Part shown: positions 51,629 through 60,566 of the stretch, piece by piece
Position numbering within the stretch: position 1 is the stretch's first letter
How the letters are laid out: each line of letters starts with the position of its first letter
Source of the DNA: JAKEFM01 sp035695825
Lineage (GTDB): Bacteria; Planctomycetota; UBA1135; JAKEFM01
Length of the DNA: 64,000 bases
Direction of reading: 5' to 3'
NCBI GenBank assembly: GCA_035695825.1
Contig: DASRRH010000004.1
Location: 1-64,000 of the forward strand
Translations under genes and position numbers: made by a program
Notes under the pieces: model-generated
Told to the model about the DNA's origin: nothing
Seen by the model: the letters and a program-made list of their open reading frames with translations, nothing else
Database searches by the model: none

Positions 51629-51660
51629 CTCCCGATAGAGATCGGATCATGTTTCGGGAG
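51629..51660. repeat. Inverted repeat between SGNH and ligase genes
   Basis: CTCCCGA (51629-51635) pairs with TCGGGAG (51654-51660) around an 18-base loop rich in GAT. It lies 44 bases after the SGNH stop. It may be a weak terminator or a regulator site; no T tract follows. Confidence 0.35.
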
Positions 51661-51740
51661 AATCGGCGGCGCACCGTCTCGCTCCCGCGATGGTCGGAGG
51701 ACGGGCGATCCGCCGGGGACGCCTCCTCCCCCGACCCCCC

Positions 51741-53165
51741 ATGACCCTCGGCCGAGCCTCCTCCCTCGCGGTCGTCGGGTTCTGCGGCCTCGCCGCGGCG
51801 CTCGTCTGCGCGGCGGCGACCGCCTCCCTCACGGCGCTGCCCGACTTCCGGTACGCGGGGGCGCTCCTCCTCGGGGTCCTGGCGCTCGCCTTCGGCGCCT
51901 TCGGCATGCTCCGGCCGCGGGAGGCCCTCCTCGTCTTCCTCGGGTTCGCCCCGGTCCTCAACGCCTACATGTTCTTCACGGGACACCTCCCCGACCCGCG
52001 GGGGGGCGCCTTGAAGCACGTCCTTTGGGCGGGGATCGTCGGCGGATGGTTCCTCCGCGGGATCGTGACCCGCCGTTTCCTCTCCGGAGAAGGGACCCGC
52101 CGCCGCGCGCCGGACACGGTCTTCCTCCTCTACGCGCTCTACGCGGTCGCGCAGGGGACGCGACAGCTCCCGATCGTCTCCGTCGGGGGACTCGTCCTGG
52201 TGCTCCAGGGGATCCGGCAGGAGCTCGAGTTCCTTCTCGCGTTCTTCGTCGCCCGCGACGTCCTCGAGGAGCCGAGGGACCTCCGCCGGCTCGCGGTCGC
52301 GCTCGCCCTGGCGACGGCGGGGACGGCGGCCGTGGGAGGGATGCAGGCGCTCCACCTTCTCCCGGCACCGTTCGGGCCGTCCGTGATCTCCGGGGTCGAG
52401 CGCGTCGACTCGGTCGTGATGGAGGCGAACAACTTCGCCTGGACGCTCGGCCTCGGCGTCCCCGTCTTCCTCGCGCGGGCGACGCGGCCGGGGTTCGACG
52501 CCCCCCGGCTTCTCGCGGGCGGGGTCGTCCTCCTCTTCGCGGGGCTCGTCGCGGCGTCGGGCTCGCGGACCGGGTTCGCGGTCCTCGCCTGCGCCTCGAT
52601 CGGGATCGTCGTCGGCCGGCGCCGTCCCGCGTACCTCCTCGCGCTCCTCCCGTGCGTCGCGGCGGGGGTCCTCGCTTTCCCGCTCCTCTCCGACCGCTTC
52701 CGGGAGGTGACGGAGGTCGGCACGGTCGCCGAGGCCCGCCTGCGGATGTGGCGGCGGCTCTCGCAGCTCGCGGAGGAGAACCCGCTCTTCGGCGGGGGCT
52801 ACGGCTGGGTGGGGGGCGCCGTGTCGGGCGTGACGGAGGAGCAGACGCAGTGGGCCGACAGCACGCCCGTCCACGTCGGGGTCCAGTTCGGCGCGGTCGG
52901 GCTCCTCCTCTTCGTGGGCGGGCTCCTCGCCGCGCTCCTCGCCGGCGGCGGCGGCGTGCGACGCGCGGGGGATCCCGAGACCCGGGCGCTCGGCTCCGCG
53001 TTCCTCGGGGCGCTCGTCGGCTGCGTGGCGATCTCGCCCGTCCACATCCCCTGGATTCCGTTCCCTACCTCCCTCTACGCGTGGACGCTCCTCGGCGTGC
53101 TCGTCGGATTCGAGCGCTTCGACGCGGGCGCGCCCCGGATGGACGGGGTTTCCCGTGCCGGCTAG
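51741..53165 (+). CDS. O-antigen ligase/polymerase-like membrane protein (Wzy/WaaL type)
   Basis: 474 aa from ATG 51741. An in-frame ATG at 51690 would add codons with atypical third positions. Around 12 hydrophobic helices are seen. 'FAGLVAASGSRTGFAVLACASI' (key part 'LVAASGSRTGFAVLA') and 'WRRLSQLAEENPLFGGGYGWVGG' in the large periplasmic loop are typical of the Wzy_C/O-antigen ligase family, in which arginine and histidine in these loops contact the lipid donor. It would polymerise repeat units or join the glycan to its acceptor; sequence alone does not separate the two. Confidence 0.82.
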   Translation: MTLGRASSLAVVGFCGLAAALVCAAATASLTALPDFRYAGALLLGVLALAFGAFGMLRPREALLVFLGFAPVLNAYMFFTGHLPDPRGGALKHVLWAGIVGGWFLRGIVTRRFLSGEGTRRRAPDTVFLLYALYAVAQGTRQLPIVSVGGLVLVLQGIRQELEFLLAFFVARDVLEEPRDLRRLAVALALATAGTAAVGGMQALHLLPAPFGPSVISGVERVDSVVMEANNFAWTLGLGVPVFLARATRPGFDAPRLLAGGVVLLFAGLVAASGSRTGFAVLACASIGIVVGRRRPAYLLALLPCVAAGVLAFPLLSDRFREVTEVGTVAEARLRMWRRLSQLAEENPLFGGGYGWVGGAVSGVTEEQTQWADSTPVHVGVQFGAVGLLLFVGGLLAALLAGGGGVRRAGDPETRALGSAFLGALVGCVAISPVHIPWIPFPTSLYAWTLLGVLVGFERFDAGAPRMDGVSRAG

Positions 53166-53246
53166 ACTGATCGGCCGCGGCGAGGATCGCGGGGGATCGG
53201 TCGGCCGCCGCGCGTCCCGCAAGGGGGCCCGCAAGGTGCACCCTCC

Positions 53247-54317
53247 ATGTCGCGAAACAAGACTGCGTTCCGTGCCCCGGGGTCGACGCGTCCCCGGCGG
53301 GGCGTCCCCGCGTTCCTCCGCTCCGCGGGTCTCGCGCTCCTCGCCCTCGCTTCGTGCAGGACGGAGCGGGAGACGGCCGACGTCCGTCCGCGCTCGCCCG
53401 AGGGGGAGCGCGCGGCCGCGCTCGCCGCGGCCGTCGAGCCGGTGCGAGCGCCGCAGGTCGCGAGCCGCCCGTCGCCCGCCGAGCCCTACCGGCTCGGACC
53501 GAGGGACGTCGTCGAGATCGCCGTCCTCGACCATCCCGAGTGGCGCCAGGAGGTGCCCGTCCGTCCGGACGGGAAGGTCGCGTTCCTCCTGGTCGGCGAG
53601 GTTCCCGCGGCGGGGCGGACTCCCGAGGAGCTGCGGGGCGACCTCCAGCGCGGGCTCGAGGCGTACGTGAAGCGGCCGCAGGTTTCGGTCGCGGTCCGGG
53701 AGTTCCGAAGCCGCTTCCCCCACGTCTACGTCGCGGGGGAGGTCCGCCAGCCCGGCGCGTTCGAGCTGACGCCTCCCCACGATTCCTTCCTCGACGCGGT
53801 CTTCGCGGCGGGGGGCGTGACGCCCGACGCCGACCTCCCCCAGTCGTACGTCGTCCGCCGCGGAAACGTGATCGCGGCGGACTTCGACCGGCTGCTCCAC
53901 GAGGGGGACCGCGGAGCGAACTTCGTCCTGGAGGACGGAGACTTCGCCTACTTCCCGCAGAAGGACTTCCGCTTCGTCTACGTCCTCGGCCAGGTCCGCA
54001 ACCCCCAAGCGGTTTCCGCCCCTCGCCCGATCAAGCTCCTCGAGGCGGTCGCGAGGGCGGGGGGCCTCACTCCGACGACGTTCAAGCTCGACCTCCACGT
54101 CGTCCGGGGCGGGCTCCGGTCGGGCAAGTCGTTCACGGTCGACTTCGAGCGCCTCGCGCAAGGGGACCTCGAGGCGAACGTCTGGCTCGAGCCGGGGGAC
54201 ATCGTGTTCGCGCCGCGCCACCCGCTCACCACGTGGAACGCGCTCGTGAACGAGGTCCTCCCGACGCTCTCGGGGGTCGTCCTCGGGAACGTCCTGCGCG
54301 AGCAGTCGAACCCCTGA
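53247..54317 (+). CDS. Wza-type polysaccharide export lipoprotein (SLBB domains)
   Basis: 356 aa. The lipobox 'LLALASC' gives a lipidated Cys38. 'YRLGPRDVVEIAVLDHPEW' begins the Poly_export domain, with 'VRPDGKVAFLLVGEVPAAG' as its second block. Two SLBB-like domains follow: 'VYVAGEVRQPGAFELTPP' and 'VYVLGQVRNPQAVSAPRP'. The C-terminus ('TTWNALVNEVLPTLSGVVLG') can form the outer-membrane helix of Wza. It would make the outer-membrane channel and work with the Wzc-like protein. This implies a diderm envelope. Confidence 0.9.
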   Translation: MSRNKTAFRAPGSTRPRRGVPAFLRSAGLALLALASCRTERETADVRPRSPEGERAAALAAAVEPVRAPQVASRPSPAEPYRLGPRDVVEIAVLDHPEWRQEVPVRPDGKVAFLLVGEVPAAGRTPEELRGDLQRGLEAYVKRPQVSVAVREFRSRFPHVYVAGEVRQPGAFELTPPHDSFLDAVFAAGGVTPDADLPQSYVVRRGNVIAADFDRLLHEGDRGANFVLEDGDFAYFPQKDFRFVYVLGQVRNPQAVSAPRPIKLLEAVARAGGLTPTTFKLDLHVVRGGLRSGKSFTVDFERLAQGDLEANVWLEPGDIVFAPRHPLTTWNALVNEVLPTLSGVVLGNVLREQSNP

Positions 54318-54399
54318 CGGCCGAGGCGGACCGGTGGGAGAGTCCCGAGCCTGCGGGCCGCCCCCCCGCGAAGAAGCGCGGGCTGCCGCTCGAAGACCG

Positions 54400-55236
54400 A
54401 TGGGGGAAGTCGGGACCGACCCCGGCGATCGCCCCTCCCTCGACCTCTCCGTCGTCGTGCCGGCCTACAACGAGGAGGCCGTGATCGGCGGGAGCGTGGA
54501 GACCCTGTGTGCCTGGCTCGAGACCCGGGAGGCCTCCTACGAGGTCCTCGTCGTCGACGACGGCAGCCGCGACCGGACGACGGAGTCCGCCTCGGCCGTC
54601 GCCGTCCGCCGGCCCGGCCGGGTGCGGGTCCTCCGTCGCGACGAGAACCACGGCAAGGGGAGCGCGATCCAGCAGGGGGTCCTGCACGCGCGCGGGCGGA
54701 AGATCCTCCTCTGCGATGCCGACCTCTCGACGCCGATCGAAGATCTGGAGCGGCTCGAGGCCGCCCTCGGCGAGGGAGGGGACGTCGCGATCGGGTCGCG
54801 GGCGGCGCGGGGATCCGCGATCGAGGTCCGCCAGCCCTTCCACCGCGAATGGATGGGGAGGGTCTTCAACGCGATCGCCCGGGTCGTCGTGCTGCGCGGC
54901 ATCCGCGACACGCAGTGCGGCTTCAAGCTCTTCACGGGCGAGGCGGCGCGCGCGGTCTTTCCGCTCCAGACGGTCGGCGGGTTCTGCTTCGACCTCGAGA
55001 TCCTCTGGCTCGCGCGGAGGGCGGGGTTCCGGATCCGGGAGGTCCCCGTCCGCTGGCGCAACCGGAAGGAATCGCGCGTGCGGGTCGTGCGCGATTCCGC
55101 GGCGATGCTCCTCGACATGTTTCGCATCCGGCTGCTCCGCCGCCGCAGCGCGGGATGGCGCTTCGCGCGGACCGCGGCGGAGGGGACCCGCGAGGTCGCG
55201 CTGCCGCCGGTCTCGAACCCGGAGACGCGGCCTTGA
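54400..55236 (+). CDS. Dolichyl/polyprenyl-phosphate-sugar synthase-like GT2
   Basis: 278 aa from ATG 54400; an upstream in-frame GTG (54334) adds atypical codons. 'LSVVVPAYNEEAVIGGSV' starts the GT-A fold, 'LVVDDGSRDRTTE' binds nucleotide, 'LCDADLSTPIEDL' carries the DxD, and 'RDTQCGFKLFTGEAARAVF' and 'VPVRWRNRKESRVRVVRD' are DPMS/ALG5-type blocks. It likely charges polyprenyl phosphate with glucose or mannose. That fits the GT-C enzymes downstream, which use such donors. It is the first of eight genes joined by 4-base overlaps. Confidence 0.88.
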   Translation: MGEVGTDPGDRPSLDLSVVVPAYNEEAVIGGSVETLCAWLETREASYEVLVVDDGSRDRTTESASAVAVRRPGRVRVLRRDENHGKGSAIQQGVLHARGRKILLCDADLSTPIEDLERLEAALGEGGDVAIGSRAARGSAIEVRQPFHREWMGRVFNAIARVVVLRGIRDTQCGFKLFTGEAARAVFPLQTVGGFCFDLEILWLARRAGFRIREVPVRWRNRKESRVRVVRDSAAMLLDMFRIRLLRRRSAGWRFARTAAEGTREVALPPVSNPETRP

Positions 55237-56198
55237 ACCTCTCCGCGATCGTCTGCACGTACCGGCGCGCGGAGGCCCTCGAGCGCTGCCTCGCCGCGTT
55301 CGCCGAGCAGCGCGCCTCCCCCCCCTTCGAGGTCCTCGTCGTCGACAACGACCCCGACCGCTCCGCGCGCGAGGTCTGCCGGCGCTTCGAAGGGGGTTCC
55401 TTCCCCGTCCGCCACGTCGCCGCCTCCCGCCCGCGAAACCTCCCCGCGGCGCGCAACGAGGGGATCGCCGCGAGCGCCGCCCCGATCGTCGGATTCCTCG
55501 ACGACGACAGCGTCCCCGCCCCCGACTGGGTCGCGGAGACCGTCCACGCGCACGGCGAGAACGCCGGGGCCGCCGCGATCGGCGGCCGCGTGATCCCGCT
55601 CGCCATGCGGCCGCGGATCCCCCCGCGTCCGGCGGGAGACGCCCCGATCGGACGCCTCCTCGCCTTCGGCCGATTCACGGGGAACTTCGATCTCGATCCC
55701 GGTCGGCCCGTCCCCGTGGACACGGTCACGGGCTGCAACATGACGGCCAAGCGCGGCGCCTTCGAGCTCGTCGGCGGGTTCGACCCCGCGTACGAGGGGA
55801 CGACGGTGCGCGAGGAGACGGACTGGTGCGTGCGCGCGCGACGATGCGGCCTGCTCCTTCTCCTCGATCCCCGCATCGTCGCGTGGCACGGCGACGACCC
55901 GCGCGGCGGGAGCCGTCCGGAGAACGGGGAGAGCTACGACCTCTACAAGGCCTACTGGGACGCGCGGAACGGGACCTACTTCCTCCGGAAGAACGCGGGC
56001 GCCGGGGCGGCACTCGGCTTCTGGGCGGCGAGCCTCGCCGCCGCCGCGCTCGGCCGGAACTTCTTCCAGCGCTTCCGCACCGCGCGCGCGCGGTGGGCGG
56101 CGGCGCGGAGCCTCCTCCGCGGCTTCCGGGACGGCGGGGGGATCCCGGTCGAGCGAGGGCCGAGGCCCGCGACGACCCCGACCTCCGATCCCGCGTGA
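55233..56198 (+). CDS. Family 2 glycosyltransferase
   Basis: 321 aa from TTG 55233 (TTGA overlap). 'LSAIVCTYRRAEALERCL' opens the fold, 'LVVDNDPDRSAREV' and 'VGFLDDDSVPAPDWV' give nucleotide and metal binding (DDD), and 'GCNMTAKRGAFELVGGFDPAY' with 'REETDWCVRARRCG' the acceptor site. A C-terminal hydrophobic stretch ('LGFWAASLAAAALG') probably rests on the membrane. It is likely to extend the lipid-linked glycan. Confidence 0.88.
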   Translation: MNLSAIVCTYRRAEALERCLAAFAEQRASPPFEVLVVDNDPDRSAREVCRRFEGGSFPVRHVAASRPRNLPAARNEGIAASAAPIVGFLDDDSVPAPDWVAETVHAHGENAGAAAIGGRVIPLAMRPRIPPRPAGDAPIGRLLAFGRFTGNFDLDPGRPVPVDTVTGCNMTAKRGAFELVGGFDPAYEGTTVREETDWCVRARRCGLLLLLDPRIVAWHGDDPRGGSRPENGESYDLYKAYWDARNGTYFLRKNAGAGAALGFWAASLAAAALGRNFFQRFRTARARWAAARSLLRGFRDGGGIPVERGPRPATTPTSDPA

Positions 56199-57409
56199 GA
56201 CGGCCCCTCCGCGTCCTGCAAGTCGTGCCGACGCCGCTCTGCGCGGCTCCCTTCCTCGCGATGACTCGACACCAGGTCGGGCTCGCCGCGGGGCTCCGCC
56301 GATTCGGGGTCGAGACGACGATCGTCACCCCCACCGCGCCGGGGCTTCCCGCGCGCGACACCGTGGACGGGGTGAAGATCCGGAGGCTCGGAAGGTTCTG
56401 GAGCATCCCCGTCGCCGGACGGAACGGCCTCTCGCGCCTACTCCCGATCCGGCGCGCGGCGCGCGAGGTCGGCGCGGACCTCGTGCACGAGCGCTTCGGG
56501 ATCCTATGGGGCGGATCGGGCGCGTTCCTCCCGATGCCGCGGGTCTTCCAGTTCGACGCTCCGCTCGAGCAATACTACGGCGGCTCGCTCGGCTACGCGC
56601 TCCGCCGTCCGATCCTGCGCCGTCTCTTCCGCCGCGTCGACGCCTTCTTCTGCCTCACGCCGGAGCTGCGCGGGCACTTCCTCCGGTCCTTCGCCCTGCC
56701 GGAGGATCGGGTCGGCGTCGTCGCCGACGGCGTCGACTGCGAGCGCTTCCGGCCGGGCCGCACGCCGCTGCGCGCGTCCCTCGGTTTCCGCGAGGAGGAC
56801 TTCGTCGTCGTCTTCCTCGGCCAGTTCTATCCGTGGCACGGCGCCGAGCGGATCCCCGCGATCGCCTCGCGCGTGAAGAACGGGAACGTGCGCTGGCTCC
56901 TCGTCGGCGCGGGCGATCGGTGGGAGGCCGTCCGGGCGGAGGTCGCGCGCCGCGACCTCTCCGCGCGCTTCGTCTTCACGGGGCGCGTCCCGCTCGACGA
57001 CGCGCCGAGCCACCTCGCGGCGGCCGACCTCTTCCTCGCGCCCTACGCCGAGGAGCGCCCGCACGGGGTCGACTTCTACTTCTCTCCGCTCAAGGTGTTC
57101 GAAGCGCTCGCCTGCGGGCTGCCGGTCGTCGCGCCCCCCTTCGGGGAGCTCCGGCGCGTGCTCGCCCCCGACTTCGCCGTACGGATCGAGGGGAACGCCA
57201 TCGAGGAGTACGCGGCGGCGATCGACGCCCTCGCCGCGCGGCCGGACCGCGCCCGCGAGATGGGGTGCCGCGCGCGCCGCCGCGCGGAGGCGGAGTTCTC
57301 CTGGCGGGAGCGCGCGGCCGACCTGCTGGCGGTCTACGAGCGAGCGATCGAACGGGCGGCGGGGCGCGGAGGCGGCCTTCCCGTCCGGCGGGACGGCGAG
57401 GCCGCGTGA
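56195..57409 (+). CDS. Family 4 glycosyltransferase
   Basis: 404 aa from GTG 56195 (GTGA overlap). 'LRVLQVVPTPLCAAPFLAM' begins the GT-B fold. 'VVADGVDCERFRPG' is the GT4 linker, 'VVFLGQFYPWHGAERIP' the donor-side strand, and 'YFSPLKVFEALACGLPVVAP' (key part 'SPLKVFEALACGLPVV') the E-x7-E nucleotide-sugar site. Its role is transfer of a sugar with retention of configuration. Substrates are unknown. Confidence 0.9.
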   Translation: MRRPLRVLQVVPTPLCAAPFLAMTRHQVGLAAGLRRFGVETTIVTPTAPGLPARDTVDGVKIRRLGRFWSIPVAGRNGLSRLLPIRRAAREVGADLVHERFGILWGGSGAFLPMPRVFQFDAPLEQYYGGSLGYALRRPILRRLFRRVDAFFCLTPELRGHFLRSFALPEDRVGVVADGVDCERFRPGRTPLRASLGFREEDFVVVFLGQFYPWHGAERIPAIASRVKNGNVRWLLVGAGDRWEAVRAEVARRDLSARFVFTGRVPLDDAPSHLAAADLFLAPYAEERPHGVDFYFSPLKVFEALACGLPVVAPPFGELRRVLAPDFAVRIEGNAIEEYAAAIDALAARPDRAREMGCRARRRAEAEFSWRERAADLLAVYERAIERAAGRGGGLPVRRDGEAA

Positions 57410-58890
57410 GGGCGCGCGCGTGGACCGCGCTCGCGGTCGCCGGGGCGGCGCTGCTCGTCCACGAGCGGCTCTTCGGCGGCTACACGGTCGACGACGCGTT
57501 CATCAACTTCCGCTACGCGAGGAACGTCGGGGACGGCCTCGGCTTCGTCTACAACGCGGGGGACGCCCCGGTCATGGGGTTCGTCGACACGCTCTGGATC
57601 CTCCTCCTCGCGGCGGTCGGCCGGCTCGGGTTCGAGCTCGCCGTCGCCTCGAAGTGGATCGGCTCGGCCTGCTCGCTCGGGGCGCTGTTCCTGGCGACGC
57701 GGCTCTCGCGCCGGATCGGCGGGATGCCCGAGGACGGGATCCCGCTCGCCCCGCTCTTCTGCGCGGCGGCGGGCCCGTTCGCCCTCTGGACGGCCTCCGG
57801 AATGGAGACGGGGCTCTATGCGCTCCTCCTCGCGGGGGCGGTCGTCGCGCTGCTGCGCGAGTGGAAGACGCCGCTCGAAGGGGCCGCGGCGGGATTTCTC
57901 TTCGCTCTCGCGACGACGGTGAGGCCGGAGGCGCTCGGCGTCGCGGCCGCGGCGTGCGCCGTCCTCGCGGTCGCCCGGGCGAAGGGGAAGGGCCGGCTCG
58001 CGTTCCTGCTCGGCCTCTGCCTGCCGCTCGCCGCGTACGCCGCGTGGATCCGCGCCACGTTTCCCGATCCGCTCCCGAACCCCTTCTACGCGAAGGGAAC
58101 GCCCGGCGACCCGCGGCTCCTGAAGATCGGGATCGGCTACGCGCTCTCGTTCGTGACGACGTACGGCGGTCCGGCCTTCCTCGCGATCGCGCCCCTCTTC
58201 GGCCTCGTCGCGAAGGGCCCCGCGCGTGCGGCGGCCCTCGCCTGCGGCGCTTCGGTCCTCGCCGCGGTCGCCTACGCCGTCGCGATCGGCGGCGACTGGA
58301 TGGAAGGGCACCGCTTCTTCGCCCCTCTCCTCCCCCTCTGGTTCGCGCTCGTCGAGCGCGGGATCCGCGCGGTCCTCGACGCCCTCCGCGCGGCGGGTCG
58401 TGTGCCCCCCGTCGCGGCGCGCGCGGTCGCCCTGGGGGCGCTGCTCGCCGGCGTCGCGGTTCCGACGCGCCGCCTCCCGCTGCCGCCCGAGACGGGACAC
58501 GCTCACGCGAGCGTGATCGAGTGGTTCCGCCGAAACGCCGCGCCGGGGGCGCGCGTCGCGCTATGGGACGTCGGCGCGATTCCCTACCGGACGGGGTTGC
58601 GCGTCGTCGACTTCGCGGGGCTCACGGACCGGACCCTCACGCGCGAGCTGCGGATGCGGCCGTTCTCCCCCCTCCCGTACGAGCGAGCCGACGGCGAGGC
58701 GGTCGTCCGGCACATCCTCGAGAGGGCGCCGGACTTCGTGGTGCTCAAGATGGACGGGGACCGCCCCGTTCCGACGGAACTCTCCGACGTCTTCTTCGCG
58801 TCGAGCGAGTTCCGGCGCCGCTACCGGCGCGTGGGCGAGGGGGAGATCACGAGCCGGTACGGCGTCTTCCGACGCACGGGAGAGGGATGA
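57406..58890 (+). CDS. GT-C-type membrane glycosyltransferase (AftB-like)
   Basis: 494 aa from GTG 57406 (GTGA overlap). Around ten helices are followed by a periplasmic C-terminal part of 130 residues. 'TVDDAFINFRYARNVGDGLG' after helix 1 carries the catalytic DD of GT-C enzymes that use polyprenyl-phosphate sugars, and resembles mycobacterial arabinosyl/mannosyl transferases. 'WTASGMETGLYALLL' is another block of this group. It would add a sugar outside the inner membrane, using donors made by the DPMS-like enzyme. Confidence 0.8.
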   Translation: MRARAWTALAVAGAALLVHERLFGGYTVDDAFINFRYARNVGDGLGFVYNAGDAPVMGFVDTLWILLLAAVGRLGFELAVASKWIGSACSLGALFLATRLSRRIGGMPEDGIPLAPLFCAAAGPFALWTASGMETGLYALLLAGAVVALLREWKTPLEGAAAGFLFALATTVRPEALGVAAAACAVLAVARAKGKGRLAFLLGLCLPLAAYAAWIRATFPDPLPNPFYAKGTPGDPRLLKIGIGYALSFVTTYGGPAFLAIAPLFGLVAKGPARAAALACGASVLAAVAYAVAIGGDWMEGHRFFAPLLPLWFALVERGIRAVLDALRAAGRVPPVAARAVALGALLAGVAVPTRRLPLPPETGHAHASVIEWFRRNAAPGARVALWDVGAIPYRTGLRVVDFAGLTDRTLTRELRMRPFSPLPYERADGEAVVRHILERAPDFVVLKMDGDRPVPTELSDVFFASSEFRRRYRRVGEGEITSRYGVFRRTGEG

Positions 58891-60566
58891 GGGGAGGCCG
58901 CGCCCTGGCCGCGCTCGTCCTCGCCGCGTCCGCGGCGCTCTGCGTCGGAAACCTCCGCCGCGCGTCGGCGACGGTGGACGAGGCGAACCACCTCCACGCC
59001 GGCTACCGCGCGCTCGCGGAGGGAGACTTCGGCTGGAACGAGGAGCACCCCCCCCTGGCGAAGATGCTCGCGGCGGCGCCGCTCCTGGCGCTCCATCCCG
59101 CGACGAGGCCGGTCGAGGCGCCCCCCGGGGGGGGGCCGCGGGAGCCGGCGCAGGCGCGCGAGGCGTTCGATGCCTTCGCCTTCCGCGACAACCCCCCGGC
59201 CGAGCGCCTGTTCCTCCTCGGGAGGCTCCCGATCGTCGCCCTCGGGCTCGGGCTCTGCGCCGCGGTCGGTCTGGTCGCCCGCGCGCGGCACGGCGGCGCC
59301 GCGGGGCTCCTCGCTCTCGCGCTCGCGGCCTTCGACCCGAATCTCCTCGCCCACTCCGGTCTCGTCACGACCGACGTCGCCGTCGCCCTCTTCTCCTTCC
59401 TCGCCGTCGTCGCCTTCGCGCGGGCGCTCGCCGCCCGGAGCCTGCGCGCGGACGGGATGGCCGGGCTCGCGCTCGGCCTCGCCCAGGCCTCGAAGCACAC
59501 CGCCCTCCTCCTCTATCCGATCCTCGGCGTCCTCGCGCTCGCGCGGTCCGCCTCCTCGCCGCGCGGGACGAGGCTTTGGCCCTTCCGGTCCCTCGGGGTC
59601 GCGTGCGCCCTCTCGTTCTTCGTCCTCTGGGGGTGCTACGGCTTCCAGGTCGGGAGGCTCGGCTTCCCGCCCGAGAAGTTCTCCTTCCTCCCGGAAGCGC
59701 TCGGGATCCGGGCGCTCGCGCTCCGCTGGAACGAGGGGTCGGTCCCGATGCCGAGCTTCGCGTGGGGCGTCCGCTACAACGTCGGGTTCGCGCACCGCGG
59801 CGGATGGCCGGCGTTCTTCCTCGGTCGGACATCGGAGGGGGGGGGATTCCTCGCGTACTACCCGGTCGCCTTCCTCGTGAAGACGCCGCTCGCGACGCTC
59901 GCGCTCCTCGCCGCGGGTCTTTCGCTCCGGGGGAAGTGGCGGCTCTCCCTCCGCCGCGACGGCGACCTCCTCTTCGCGGCCGCGGCCTTCTTCGGGACCG
60001 CCGTGGCGAGCCGCATCAACCTCGGGATCCGCCACATCCTCCCGGTCTATCCCTTCCTCTTCGTCCTCGCCTCTCGAACGGCTCCGGCGGCGCTCGAAGC
60101 GGCGGGGCGGCTGGGGCGGGCCTCCCTCGCGACGGCGGGCGTCGGGCTCGTCGCGAGCACGGCCGGCGCCTTCCCTCACTTCCTCGCCTATTTCCACGAG
60201 GGGGTCGGAGGCGCGGAAGGGGGGCGGCGGATCCTCCTCGATTCGAACCTCGACTGGGGCCAGGACCTGATCGGGCTGCGGGACTGGCTCGCGGAGAACC
60301 GCGTCGAGAGCGTGAAGCTCCACTACTTCGGGACGGCGCCGCCGGAGGCGTACGGGATCGCCTGGCAGCCGATGACGGACGCCGAGCGGTTCGCGCCGGG
60401 GGAAGGGGTCTTCGCGGTGAGCGCGATGTCGCTCGCGAACGTTCGGGCGGACGCCCGCCGTTTCGCGTGGCTCCTCGAGCGGGAGCCGGACGCGAAGGTC
60501 GGGCACACGATCTGGGTCTGGGACCTTCGGCCGGGACGGCGGGGCGGCGAAGGGAGGCCCCGTTGA
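58887..60566 (+). CDS. GT-C-type membrane glycosyltransferase (GT39/PMT-like)
   Basis: 559 aa from ATG 58887 (ATGA overlap). 'ATVDEANHLHAGYRALAEGD' holds the acidic catalytic residues after helix 1, and 'WNEEHPPLAKMLAAAPLL' is the typical GT39 'HPPL' block. The C-terminal part has 'LLDSNLDWGQDLIGLRDWL', a segment I know from many bacterial GT39-like proteins. Twelve or so helices are visible. It likely uses a polyprenyl-phosphate sugar to modify glycan, lipid or protein in the periplasm. Confidence 0.83.
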   Translation: MRGGRALAALVLAASAALCVGNLRRASATVDEANHLHAGYRALAEGDFGWNEEHPPLAKMLAAAPLLALHPATRPVEAPPGGGPREPAQAREAFDAFAFRDNPPAERLFLLGRLPIVALGLGLCAAVGLVARARHGGAAGLLALALAAFDPNLLAHSGLVTTDVAVALFSFLAVVAFARALAARSLRADGMAGLALGLAQASKHTALLLYPILGVLALARSASSPRGTRLWPFRSLGVACALSFFVLWGCYGFQVGRLGFPPEKFSFLPEALGIRALALRWNEGSVPMPSFAWGVRYNVGFAHRGGWPAFFLGRTSEGGGFLAYYPVAFLVKTPLATLALLAAGLSLRGKWRLSLRRDGDLLFAAAAFFGTAVASRINLGIRHILPVYPFLFVLASRTAPAALEAAGRLGRASLATAGVGLVASTAGAFPHFLAYFHEGVGGAEGGRRILLDSNLDWGQDLIGLRDWLAENRVESVKLHYFGTAPPEAYGIAWQPMTDAERFAPGEGVFAVSAMSLANVRADARRFAWLLEREPDAKVGHTIWVWDLRPGRRGGEGRPR